Below are positions 27,861 through 36,605 of a DNA stretch of 64,000 nt, one piece after another. The stretch is from positions 372,001 to 436,000 of the forward strand of contig NZ_JAAIYA010000006.1 of assembly GCF_010894405.1 (NCBI RefSeq). Direction: 5' to 3'. The DNA comes from Pyxidicoccus caerfyrddinensis. GTDB lineage: Bacteria > Myxococcota > Myxococcia > Myxococcales > Myxococcaceae. The notes under the pieces are model-generated. The model was not told the origin of the DNA. It was given only the letters and a program-made list of their open reading frames with translations, and did no database searches. Positions within the stretch are counted from its first letter, which is position 1, and every line of letters starts with the position of its first letter. The position numbers and the translations under genes were made by a program.

Positions 27861-30800
27861 ATGAACGCCTCGACCCAACCCGCCCGGCTGAGACCCTTCC
27901 GGCCCCAGCCCTTTGGCCGGTACACGCTCCTGTCGCACCTGGCGACAGGCGGCATGGGGGAAATCTATCTCGCGAGGCTGGAGGGCGCGCAGGGCTTCGA
28001 GAAGCTCTGCGTCATCAAGAAAATCCTCCCGCAGCTCGCGGCGGACCAGGAGTTCGTCGAGCGCTTCGTGGGCGAGGCGCGCACGCTGGTGCGGCTCAGC
28101 CACGGCTCCATCGCCCAGGTGCTGGACATGGGGCTGCACGAGGGCGAGGCCTACATGGCCCTCGAGCACGTGGACGGCAAGGATTTGCGCAAGGTGGGCG
28201 CGCGCGTGCGGGACAGGCAGGTGCCGCTGCCGCTCACGTTCATCCTCTACACCATGGGCCGGGTGCTGGACGCGCTCGCCTACGCGCACCGCAAGAAGGA
28301 CGACGACGGGGAGGACCTGAAGCTCGTCCACCGGGACATCTCGCCGCAGAACATCCTCATCTCCTACGAGGGGGAGGTGAAGGTCATCGACTTCGGCCTG
28401 GCCAAGAGCCGGCTGTCGGCGGCGAAGACGAACCCGAGCATCATCCTGGGCAAGTTCCTCTACATGTCGCCGGAGCAGGCGCGGCACCAGCCGGTGGACC
28501 GCCGCAGCGACTTGTACGCGGTGGGGCTGTGCCTCTACGAGCTCATTTGCGGGAAGAACCCCTTCGACGGCGTGCACCCCGGCGAGCTGATGACGGTGGT
28601 GGCGCAGCCGAAGATTCCGCCGCTGGACGAGGTGGAGCCACTCACCCCGCGCGCGGTGACGGCGCTGGTGGCCAAGGCGCTGGCGGTGGAGCCGTCGCAG
28701 CGCTTCCAGACGGCGGAGGAGTTTCGCGGGCGGCTGCAGACCTGCCTGATGGAAATCGACGCGAGCGCGGGGCCGGAGAGCGTCAGCCGCTTCATGCGCG
28801 AGCTGTTCGCCGCGGACTTCCAGTCCGAGCGCCGGCTGCTGGCGACCCTCAAGGAGGTGCCGCGCGTGCCCCCCGGCGAGGCGTGGCCGGAGGAGGGCGG
28901 GCCGCCGCGCCCGGCGATGCAGGCCCTGCTGCCGCCGAAGACCATCCGCCTGGACGGGCCGGTGCAGCCGCTGTCCTTCCAGCCCACGCCGCGCAGCCGC
29001 GACGGCAGCGGCCCGGTGACGGACGGCGAGACGCGTCCCGGCGTCATGCTGGACGAGTCCACCCGGCCCGCCTTCCCGCTGGAGGCGCTGGAGGAAGAGG
29101 CCCGCGCCCGCGCCGCGCGCCAGCAACCGGCGGACGGAGCGGAGTCGGCGTCCTCGGTGGAGGTGCAGCCCGAGGCCTTCGTGCGCCAGGGCGCCGCCGA
29201 GCCCGTCCCCGCTCCCGTCGCCGTCCCCGTTGCCCGCCCGCCCTCGCTGACGCGCGAAGTCCCCATGGCGGTGCTGCCACCCGAGGCGCTTCCGCCCGTG
29301 CCCGCGCCGCGGCACGTGCCGCACGACCTCCGCCCCACCGAGCTGGCGCTGCCCAGCGTCGGCTCCCTCACGTCCCCGGAGATGCCCTGGGATGACGCGG
29401 CAGAGGCCCCCGCTGCCTCCGCCACCGCGGAGTCGACGGACCCTCGCGCCGAGCCGCTCTCCGCCGAGCCGCGCGCCTTCACGGTGCCACCGCCGCCGCC
29501 TCCGTCGCGCGCCGCGATGCCGCCCGTCGCCTCCGCGCTCCCCGCGGTGGGTGCGCCCGCCCAGGCCCCCCGCCCGCCGATGGTGCCTGCTCCGGCACAG
29601 GCGGCGGGACCGCGTCCGGGTACGCCGCCAGCCGCTGCTCCGGTGCCGTCTCCCATGGCGCCCGCGCAGGCTCCCCGCCCCGGTGCGCCCGCGGCCGTCG
29701 CCTCGGCGCCTCCTCCCCCGGGGGCGCCCGCCCGTCCGGCGATGGGCGCCACGCCTCCGCCGCCTCCTCCCGCGGCCTCCACCGAGCCGCCCCCGCGTCC
29801 GTCGGTGAGCGCCGGGCCTCCTCCGCCGCCTCCGTCCGTGGCGCCGATGCGTCCGGGCATGGCCGCCGCGCCGCCTGTGCCGCCGTCCCCGGCGCCCGTG
29901 GCGGCGCCCCAGCGCACGGGGGCGGTGATGATGCCCGCGGTGACGCTGGTGACCCCGGCTCCTCCGCCGCCGCGCACCGCGTCCCTCACGGCGATGCCCA
30001 TGGTGGTGCCACCGCCCGCGGGCTCCACGCCGTCCAGGGGCTCGCCCTCCGTCGCTCCCAACGCCGAGCTGGACGTGGTTCCGGGCGTCGCCGAGGACGA
30101 TGACGCCGGGCTCGCCGCGACCGGTGACGGCGAGGCGAGCGAGGGCGAGGCGGAGATGCCCGTCCTCACCCCCGAGGAGATGGGCCACGCCGAGGATGCG
30201 CCCCGGCCCGGCGACGGGGACACGCACCCGCGTATCTCCCGCCCCTCGCGCACCGAGCGGAACGAGGACACGCAGCCCCGCGTCACGCGCGACGCCGACA
30301 CGGACCCGCGCGTCCAGCAGCAGCGCCACGACGACACGCAGCCCCGCGTGGTGCTGGACGAGGGACTCCTGCGCGACGTGGAGGGCGCTGACCCCGGGGC
30401 GGAGGAGAAGTCCGGGCCGAACCGTCCGCGCGCCTCCCCGCGCCGCGCGCGCGCCTCGTCCGTGTCGATTCCCGCCCAGGGCGCCGTCCGCCGCACGGGC
30501 TCGACTCCGGCCGTCCGCTCCGCGCCTGCGCCCGCCCCCGCGCCGTCGCGGGTGGACGATGAGGAGGACGACGACGTCCGCGTGTCCCTCACGTCGCACG
30601 AGGAGACGCGCCGCACGCCCTTTCCCGTCCGCCCGGGCTCCGAGCCCGACACCGCGCGCCACCCTGGCGAGAACACCCGCCGCACGTCGTTGCCCGAGCG
30701 TCCCGCGCGCAAGGGGACGGGGTTGCTGGCCGTGGGGCTGGTGGTCGTCCTGCTGGCCGGCGCCATCCTGACGCTCGCGCTCAGCCCCGCGCTCCGCGTG

Positions 30801-31565
30801 TCCATGGGGCTGGAGGCGTTGCCCGAGGACGGGCCTCCGTCTCCGAAGCCCGTGGTGCCGGCGCGCAAGGCGCCCGCGAGCAAGCCCTCCAGCGCCGTCA
30901 CGGCCGAGGCCGGCGCCGAGGGAGCCGCGCAGGCTCCGGCGGAAGCCCCCGTCGTACTGGCCGCCGCCCCCGCCGAGACTGCTCGCGTCGAAGCGGCCGT
31001 CGGCGCGGAGACCGCTCCCGCCGAGGCGCCCGCCGCCGCGAAGGACGGTGCGCAGGCCGTCGAAGCCCCCGTCGCCGCGAAGGACGGTGCGCAGGCCGTT
31101 GAAGCTCCCGCCGCCGCGAAGCAGGCCGCCGAGGAGCCCGTTGCCGCGAAGCAGACGGCCGAGGCGCCTGGCACCGCGCCGACCCCGGCGGCGCCCACGG
31201 CCGTGGCGGCGGAGGACGCGGACTCGGACCTCCTCGCGCCGCTCCCGGCCCCGACGTCCCCGCCGAAGGACGCCGCGCAGGTGAAGAGGGCGCCGCCCCC
31301 GAAGAAGCCGGGGCGGCCCGTCATCATCCGGGGAGGAAGCAGCCGCGAGACCACGCTGCTGCAGCGCGAGTGGCGCGACACGAACGCGCTCTACAACCGG
31401 CTCAAGAACCAGTACTCGTGCCTCCAGCTGGGGCTCTGGTGCACGCGCTACACGAGCATCAAGAACGAGGTGGAGGCCGCCGGCGACGTCAACGACCCGG
31501 ACACGCTGGCCAAGGTGCGGGACATGAAGCGCGACCTCAACTCCCGGCGCAAGAACCTGGAGTAG
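27861..31565 (+). CDS. Ser/Thr protein kinase with long disordered linker and TM segment
   Basis: 1234 residues. The N-terminal Hanks-type kinase (about 18-290) has G-loop LATGGMGEIYLAR, catalytic Lys in CVIKKIL, HRDISPQN, DFGLAK and SPEQ. About 650 residues of Pro/Ala/Glu-rich linker follow, including four acidic DTxPR-[VI] motifs (30215-30351) and repeated KDGAQAVEAP units near 31040. A transmembrane helix (LLAVGLVVVLLAGAILTLAL, about 955-975) and a Cys-containing C-terminal helical domain (NQYSCLQLGLWCTRY) complete the chain. It is unusual in having the kinase inside and only a short outside domain after an enormous linker. It ends 4 nt before the btuD-like gene, so the two are co-transcribed. 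Confidence 0.9.
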   Translation: MNASTQPARLRPFRPQPFGRYTLLSHLATGGMGEIYLARLEGAQGFEKLCVIKKILPQLAADQEFVERFVGEARTLVRLSHGSIAQVLDMGLHEGEAYMALEHVDGKDLRKVGARVRDRQVPLPLTFILYTMGRVLDALAYAHRKKDDDGEDLKLVHRDISPQNILISYEGEVKVIDFGLAKSRLSAAKTNPSIILGKFLYMSPEQARHQPVDRRSDLYAVGLCLYELICGKNPFDGVHPGELMTVVAQPKIPPLDEVEPLTPRAVTALVAKALAVEPSQRFQTAEEFRGRLQTCLMEIDASAGPESVSRFMRELFAADFQSERRLLATLKEVPRVPPGEAWPEEGGPPRPAMQALLPPKTIRLDGPVQPLSFQPTPRSRDGSGPVTDGETRPGVMLDESTRPAFPLEALEEEARARAARQQPADGAESASSVEVQPEAFVRQGAAEPVPAPVAVPVARPPSLTREVPMAVLPPEALPPVPAPRHVPHDLRPTELALPSVGSLTSPEMPWDDAAEAPAASATAESTDPRAEPLSAEPRAFTVPPPPPPSRAAMPPVASALPAVGAPAQAPRPPMVPAPAQAAGPRPGTPPAAAPVPSPMAPAQAPRPGAPAAVASAPPPPGAPARPAMGATPPPPPPAASTEPPPRPSVSAGPPPPPPSVAPMRPGMAAAPPVPPSPAPVAAPQRTGAVMMPAVTLVTPAPPPPRTASLTAMPMVVPPPAGSTPSRGSPSVAPNAELDVVPGVAEDDDAGLAATGDGEASEGEAEMPVLTPEEMGHAEDAPRPGDGDTHPRISRPSRTERNEDTQPRVTRDADTDPRVQQQRHDDTQPRVVLDEGLLRDVEGADPGAEEKSGPNRPRASPRRARASSVSIPAQGAVRRTGSTPAVRSAPAPAPAPSRVDDEEDDDVRVSLTSHEETRRTPFPVRPGSEPDTARHPGENTRRTSLPERPARKGTGLLAVGLVVVLLAGAILTLALSPALRVSMGLEALPEDGPPSPKPVVPARKAPASKPSSAVTAEAGAEGAAQAPAEAPVVLAAAPAETARVEAAVGAETAPAEAPAAAKDGAQAVEAPVAAKDGAQAVEAPAAAKQAAEEPVAAKQTAEAPGTAPTPAAPTAVAAEDADSDLLAPLPAPTSPPKDAAQVKRAPPPKKPGRPVIIRGGSSRETTLLQREWRDTNALYNRLKNQYSCLQLGLWCTRYTSIKNEVEAAGDVNDPDTLAKVRDMKRDLNSRRKNLE

Positions 31566-31569
31566 CTCC

Positions 31570-32352
31570 GTGACGTCGCTGCTCGTCACCCGGGGGCTGC
31601 AGGCGGGCTACGGCCCGCGCCCCGTGCTGCACGGCGTGGACTGCGAGGTGCGCCCCGGCGAGCTGTGGGCGGTGCTCGGGCCCAACGGCACGGGGAAGAG
31701 CACGCTGCTGCGCGCGGTGCTCGGGGTGGTGCCCTGGGTGCGCGGCGAGGTGCGGCTGCTCGGCCGGGAGCGTGCGGAGTGGGAGCCGCGCGCGCTGGCC
31801 CGCAAGGTGGCGTGGGTGCCGCAGACCTTCGAGCCGGCGGAGGGCTTCAGCGGGCTGGAGTTGGTGCTGATGGGCCGGGGCCCGCACCTGGGCCTGTGGG
31901 GCCTGCCCTCCGCGAAGGACGTGGCGCTGGCGCGCGCCGTGCTGGAGGAACTGGATGTCGCGTACCTCGCGGACCGGCCCGGTGAGGCGCTCTCCGGCGG
32001 TGAGCGGCGCATGTTGCTGCTGGCCCGGGGCCTGGTGCAGGCGCCGGAGCTGCTGCTGCTGGACGAGCCCACCGCCTTCCTCGACGTGGCCCACCAGGTG
32101 GGGACGCTCGCCCGGGTGCGCGCGCGCGTGGACGCGGGGCTGGGCGCGGTGGCGGTGCTCCACGACGTCAACCTCGCCGCCGCCTTCGCCACCCACGTGC
32201 TGCTGCTGCGCGACGGGAAGGTGCTCGCGCAGGGGCCGGCGGACACGGTGCTGGAGCGGGGCGCGCTGGAGTCCCTCTATGGGCTCCCCATGGAGACGGC
32301 GCTGGCCCCCTCGGGAGCGCGCCTCTTCGCGCCCCGCGCGCCCTCGCGCTGA
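31570..32352 (+). CDS. btuD: ABC transporter ATPase, BtuD-like
   Basis: 260-residue ABC ATPase of the iron-siderophore/B12 class: Walker A GPNGTGKST (about 37-45), Q-loop VPQTFEPAEGFSG, signature LSGGERR, Walker B LLLLDEPT, and switch His in VLHDVNLA. It is the only such ATPase in the window, while btuF and btuC lie 9-11 kb upstream without one, so it probably completes BtuCDF. GTG 31570 follows the kinase stop by 4 nt. The B12 specificity is inferred from this pairing and is not visible in the ATPase itself. Confidence 0.85.
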   Translation: MTSLLVTRGLQAGYGPRPVLHGVDCEVRPGELWAVLGPNGTGKSTLLRAVLGVVPWVRGEVRLLGRERAEWEPRALARKVAWVPQTFEPAEGFSGLELVLMGRGPHLGLWGLPSAKDVALARAVLEELDVAYLADRPGEALSGGERRMLLLARGLVQAPELLLLDEPTAFLDVAHQVGTLARVRARVDAGLGAVAVLHDVNLAAAFATHVLLLRDGKVLAQGPADTVLERGALESLYGLPMETALAPSGARLFAPRAPSR

Positions 32353-32358
32353 CGCACC

Positions 32359-32853
32359 CTACTTGCGGCCCTGCTGTCCGCCCTTGCCACCGCTCGCGGA
32401 GCCCGCCCCCTTCCCCGGCTTCGCCGCGCCTCCTTGCGAGGCCGTGCCACCTTCCTTGCCGGAGCCGCCCGTGGCCGTGTCACCCCCAGGAGGGCTGACC
32501 CGGTAGGCATCGGCCAGGTTGGTCCCAAGCCCGGCCACGACCATCCGGGGCAGGCCTCCCGCGGGCTCTCTCCGCCGTTTGAAATTGGGGGCCGCGGTGC
32601 CGCCACCCAGCGGCGTTCCCCGGGCAAGCTCCCCGGAGACGGACTCCTGGTCGTTCGTCGCTGGATGCTCGTTCGAGGCGCCGAGCGGCCGGGCAGCGTC
32701 CTGCTGCATCGGTTGGTTCTGCCGGTGCTGGGGCGTCTCCAAAGCGCGGCCCTCCCGGCCCTTCTCGTTCCCCTCGCCGCCCCTGCACCCGGCCGCCGCG
32801 AGCGCACCGCCCGCGAGCAGCCCCACCACCCATCGTCTCGCGCCTTGCTTCAT
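32359..32853 (-). CDS. Low-complexity lipoprotein
   Basis: 164-residue predicted lipoprotein from ATG 32853 with GGGGAG upstream. The signal (WVVGLLAGGALAAAGC, lipobox AAGC) is followed by a Gln/Arg/Asn-rich stretch and a Gly/Ala/Lys-rich tail (SGKEGGTASQGGAAKPGKGA). The central part (RREPAGGLPRMVVAGLGTNLADAY) is the only segment that looks folded. Function unknown. Its stop is 6 bp from the stop of the convergent btuD. Confidence 0.65.
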   Translation of the reverse strand: MKQGARRWVVGLLAGGALAAAGCRGGEGNEKGREGRALETPQHRQNQPMQQDAARPLGASNEHPATNDQESVSGELARGTPLGGGTAAPNFKRRREPAGGLPRMVVAGLGTNLADAYRVSPPGGDTATGGSGKEGGTASQGGAAKPGKGAGSASGGKGGQQGRK

Positions 32854-33002
32854 GTCGTCGCTCCCCTGGCTTTCGACAAAGCTAGGGACGCGAAACGGCG
32901 GCTCCGGGCACGGAGTCCACCGGGGGGCCGGCGGTCCGCCCGGCCCACCGGGAAGTCGCGGCTTTGACAAGCGTCGGAGGGCGGGAAACCCTGGGGGTCC
33001 CC

Positions 33003-35321
33003 ATGCTCCGCTACGCCCTGGCCATCTTCACCAGCGCCTTCCTGCTGTTCGGCGTGCAGCCGCTCGCCGGGCGCTATGCGCTGCCGTGGTACGGCGGCAC
33101 GCCCGGCGTGTGGACGGCGTGCATGCTCTTCTTCCAGGCCGCGCTGCTGGGCGGGTACGCGTACGCGCACGGACTGGCGTCACGGCTGGCTCCGCGCACA
33201 CAGGCGCGGGTGCACCTGGGACTGCTCGCGGTGGCGGTGGCGGTGCTGGGCGCGCGGGCCTTGTGGGAGGGCTCACCGGTGGCACCGGGGCCCGGGTGGC
33301 GCCCGACGGAGACGGACCTTCCGGTGCTGCGCCTGGTGGTGATGCTGGCGGCCACCATCGGCCTGCCCTTCTTCGTGCTGAGCACCACCGGGCCGTTGCT
33401 GCAGTCGTGGTTCGCCCGCGCGCGGCCGGGCCGCTCGCCCTATCCGCTGTATGCGCTGTCCAACGTGGGCTCGCTGCTGGCGCTGCTCGGCTATCCCTTC
33501 CTGGTGGAGCCGTGGGTGGGGCGCGGCGCGCAGGCGTGGGGCTGGGGCGCGGGCTTCGTCGTCTTCGCGGTGGCGTGCGCGGTGTGCGCAGTGGACGTGC
33601 TGCGCCGCGCGGACGCGCAAGTGGGCCCGGAAGGTGCCAGCCCCGCACCGGCGGAAGCACCCGCCAGGAGTGACGAGGGCGGGGCACTGTCCGCTCATCC
33701 GACTGCCGCGTCCGGAAACGCCCCTGTCGACCCGGAGTCCGCGAGCAGCCCCGGAGGTACGAGCGACGAGGAGTCCCGCCCCGGTGTCCGCCGCACGCTG
33801 ACGTGGCTGGGGCTGAGCGCGTGCGCGTCGGTGCTGCTGCTCGCGACGACGAACCAGCTCTCCCAGGATGTGGCCGCCGGCCCCTTCCTCTGGGTGATGC
33901 CGCTGGCCCTCTACCTCATCACCTTCATCCTCGCCTTCGCGCGCGAGTCCTTCTACTCGCGCACGCTCTGCACGGTGCTGCTCATCGGCTCGGGGGCGGG
34001 CGTCGCGCACGTGCAGACGGCCGGGCCGCACGCCCCGCTCTCGGTGCAGCTCGCCTCGTATGCGACGGCCCTCTTCGCCGGCTGCATGGTGTGCCACGGC
34101 GAGCTGTACCGGCTGCGGCCCGCGCCGAGGCACCTGAGCGCCTTCTACCTGTGGGTCTCCGCGGGCGGGGTGCTCGGCGGTCTCTTCGTCAGCGTGGTGG
34201 CCCCGGCCATCTTCCGCGCCTACTGGGAGTACCCGCTGTCGCTCGTCGCCTGCTTCCTCCTGGCGCTCGCGGGCATGGCGAGCCAGCCTCCGGCGGAGAC
34301 GCGGAGCCTGCGCATGCGGCGCATGTTGCGCGGCGCCATGTTGCTCATCGTCGCGGGCAACCTCGTCTACACCGTGGCCCGCGAGCTGGGCCGCGCGCGC
34401 TTCAGCGCGCGCAACTTCTTCGGCGTGGTGCGGGTGATGGAGCAGAACCGGGACGATGCGGAAACGCACTTCTACAGCCTGCGCCACGGCTCCATCACCC
34501 ACGGCTGGCAGTTCGTCGCCCCCGAGCGCCGCTCCGTGCCCACCACCTACTTCACGCGCGAGTCCGGCCTGGGGCTCGCCATCGCCGAGCAGCGCCGGCT
34601 GCGCGAGGCGGTGGGCCTGCCCCCGGGCCTGCGCGTCGGCATGCTGGGGCTGGGCGTGGGCACGAGCGCGGCGCTCCTCGAGGCGGGGGACGTCATGCGC
34701 TTCTACGAAATCAACCCGGTGGTCATCTCACTGGCGCAGGGCGAGGGCGGCTTCTTCTCCTACCTGAGCGACACCCCCGGGAAGGTGGAGATGGTGGAGG
34801 GCGACGCGCGCATCTCCCTGGAGCGCGAGCTGGAGCGCGGCGAGCCCCAGCGCTTCGACGTGCTCTCGCTGGACACCTTCTCCTCGGACTCCGTCCCGGT
34901 GCACCTGCTCACCCAGGAGGCGGTGGCGCTCTATGTCCGGCACCTCGCGCCGCACGGCGTGCTCGCGATGCACATCAGCAACGTGCACCTGGACCTGCTG
35001 CCCCTGACGCTGGCGCACGCGAAGGCGCTGGGCCTGCGGGCCACCTTCGTGTTCCACGAGACGACGGGCCCCGCGCTGCGCAGCAACTGGATGCTGCTGA
35101 GCCCGGACCGGGAGTTCTCCTGGGGCCCCACCTTCGTCCAGGCCGATGCGCGGGTGCGCCGCCTGGGCCTGCGCGGCGAGCCGGACTTCACGTGGACGGA
35201 CGAGCAGAGCAGCGTGCTGCACGTGCTTCGCAAGCCGGGCCCCGCTCCAAGCGTCATGGACGTGGAGGCGTCCTCTGGAACGACGCCCCCGGCTTCCGTA
35301 TCCCAGCCCGAGCCGGAGTGA
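33003..35321 (+). CDS. Spermidine synthase-like membrane protein
   Basis: 772 residues. The N-terminal part (about 1-470) has around a dozen hydrophobic segments in two blocks split by a polar linker (about 210-260). The second block begins with LSACASVLLLATTNQLSQDV and ends near YTVARELG. The C-terminal part (about 500-740) is a Rossmann methyltransferase-like polyamine synthase domain: LGLGVGTSAALLEAGD, then MRFYEINP, VEMVEGDARISLE and FDVLSLDTFSSDSVPVHLLT. This matches the fused membrane/SpeE-like proteins common in proteobacteria, whose product is uncertain. Start ATG 33003 begins the first helix. It is convergent with the DUF1275 gene, 2 bp apart. Confidence 0.85.
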   Translation: MLRYALAIFTSAFLLFGVQPLAGRYALPWYGGTPGVWTACMLFFQAALLGGYAYAHGLASRLAPRTQARVHLGLLAVAVAVLGARALWEGSPVAPGPGWRPTETDLPVLRLVVMLAATIGLPFFVLSTTGPLLQSWFARARPGRSPYPLYALSNVGSLLALLGYPFLVEPWVGRGAQAWGWGAGFVVFAVACAVCAVDVLRRADAQVGPEGASPAPAEAPARSDEGGALSAHPTAASGNAPVDPESASSPGGTSDEESRPGVRRTLTWLGLSACASVLLLATTNQLSQDVAAGPFLWVMPLALYLITFILAFARESFYSRTLCTVLLIGSGAGVAHVQTAGPHAPLSVQLASYATALFAGCMVCHGELYRLRPAPRHLSAFYLWVSAGGVLGGLFVSVVAPAIFRAYWEYPLSLVACFLLALAGMASQPPAETRSLRMRRMLRGAMLLIVAGNLVYTVARELGRARFSARNFFGVVRVMEQNRDDAETHFYSLRHGSITHGWQFVAPERRSVPTTYFTRESGLGLAIAEQRRLREAVGLPPGLRVGMLGLGVGTSAALLEAGDVMRFYEINPVVISLAQGEGGFFSYLSDTPGKVEMVEGDARISLERELERGEPQRFDVLSLDTFSSDSVPVHLLTQEAVALYVRHLAPHGVLAMHISNVHLDLLPLTLAHAKALGLRATFVFHETTGPALRSNWMLLSPDREFSWGPTFVQADARVRRLGLRGEPDFTWTDEQSSVLHVLRKPGPAPSVMDVEASSGTTPPASVSQPEPE

Positions 35322-35323
35322 CG

Positions 35324-36088
35324 TCAGGCGCGAGGCGCGGGCTGCGGACTCGCGGCGGCGCTCAAGTCCAGCACCACCAGCAACAGCAGCACCGCGCATG
35401 GCAGCGCCAGGGTGGCCGGGCCGTACTGGAGGAAGAGCATCGGCCCGCTGGTGCAGCCGAAGAGGAAGGCGGCCCCCAGGCCCAGGTGCAGCCGGGTGCG
35501 CTCGAACTGGATGGCGGAGGGCAGCTCACGCACCTGGCGCAAGAGCCCCCGCGCGCCGTGGCCTCGCGCGCCCTCGCGCACCCACGTCACCATCTGCACC
35601 AGCTGGATGCCGATGTCGGTGATGACGCCCGTCATGTGCGTGGTGCGCACCACCGCGCCGGACACGCGGGTGACGAGCGCGTTCTGCAACCCCATGGCGA
35701 AGGCCAGGCCCCACATGAGGGTGGGCTCGCGCGTGCCGGGCACGGACGAAAGCCAGAGGCCGATGCCGCCCAGCAGGCACACCTCGAGCAGCAGCGGCGC
35801 CGCGTGACGGCCGCGCGCACGGTGGCGCGAGGCCTCCAGCAGCGCCGTGGCGGCCACCGCCCCCAGCAGGAAGGACAGCAGCAGTTGCCCGGCCAGCTGC
35901 ACCCCGTGCCAGTTGCCTGTGGCGAGCGACTCGCCCAGCGTGGCCACGTTCCCGGACATGTGCGACGTGTGCATGCCGAGCGCCACGAAGCCCGTGGCAT
36001 TCACCGTGCCCGCCACGCCCGCGAGCAGCACGGAGAGCAGCGTGTACGCGCGGCGGTTGCTTGGCGGTGACTGGGGACTGAAGGGCAT
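35324..36088 (-). CDS. YoaK family (DUF1275) membrane protein
   Basis: About 254 residues with six predicted membrane helices. The family hallmarks are AGVAGTVNATGFVALGMHTS then HMSGNVATLGES near the N-terminus, and WGLAFAMGLQNALVTRVSGA, then VVRTTHMTGVITDIG in the middle. YoaK/DUF1275 proteins are inner-membrane proteins without a settled function. ATG 36088 was chosen; a GTG 13 codons upstream would add a polar stretch before the first helix. Confidence 0.85.
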   Translation of the reverse strand: MPFSPQSPPSNRRAYTLLSVLLAGVAGTVNATGFVALGMHTSHMSGNVATLGESLATGNWHGVQLAGQLLLSFLLGAVAATALLEASRHRARGRHAAPLLLEVCLLGGIGLWLSSVPGTREPTLMWGLAFAMGLQNALVTRVSGAVVRTTHMTGVITDIGIQLVQMVTWVREGARGHGARGLLRQVRELPSAIQFERTRLHLGLGAAFLFGCTSGPMLFLQYGPATLALPCAVLLLLVVLDLSAAASPQPAPRA

Positions 36089-36200
36089 GCGGCGGAAAGA
36101 ACCCTGAAGGCTTTCGAACGCTAACACGCGGCCCCAGGCTCCGTGGGGCGCGCCGCGCCCGGCTGCCCGGCGGGGCAGGAGCCCGGCCGGGCGAGAGCGC

Positions 36201-36545
36201 TCAGCCCGGCGGCCACATGAGAGGCCGGCCCGCCAGCAGGTGCAGGTGGATGTGGAACACCGTCTGCCCCGCGTCGCGCTGGGTGTTCATCACCACCCGG
36301 TAGCCGTTGTCGGCGTGGCCGCGCTCACGGGCCACCTTGGCGGCGGCGGTGAGCAGGTGGCCCACCGTCTCACGGTCTTCCAGGGTGATGTCGTTCACCG
36401 TGGGGATGTGCTTCAGCGGGACGAACAGCACGTGCGTGGGCGCCTGGGGATTGATGTCCTCGAAGGCCAGGCACACCTCGTCGCGGTAGACGACCCGGGC
36501 GGGGATGAGGCCGTCTCGGATTTTGCAGAAGAGGCAGTCGGACAT
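36201..36545 (-). CDS. HIT family protein (HinT-like)
   Basis: 114-residue histidine-triad hydrolase, expected to cleave purine nucleoside phosphoramidates. The active site is visible as HIHLHLL near residue 98, with the helix before it (NTQRDAGQTVFH). The N-terminal CLFC is the usual zinc-site half of HinT-type proteins, and HVLFVPLKHIP is the conserved mid-segment. Full length for the family. ATG 36545 with family-typical start MSDCLFCKI. Confidence 0.93.
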   Translation of the reverse strand: MSDCLFCKIRDGLIPARVVYRDEVCLAFEDINPQAPTHVLFVPLKHIPTVNDITLEDRETVGHLLTAAAKVARERGHADNGYRVVMNTQRDAGQTVFHIHLHLLAGRPLMWPPG

Positions 36546-36605
36546 GACTCGCGGCTTAGCAACGCGCGGGCCTGGGGGGAATGGCCTCGACGGGCTTCCG
36601 TTGGC

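Noticed and set aside
26628..31589. A 1653-codon open frame on the minus strand opposite the cyclase and kinase genes
   Set aside because: It is the antisense shadow of very GC-rich coding DNA: long His/Arg/Val/Leu-rich sequence, no ribosome site, no recognisable domain. The plus strand carries clear kinase and FHA motifs.
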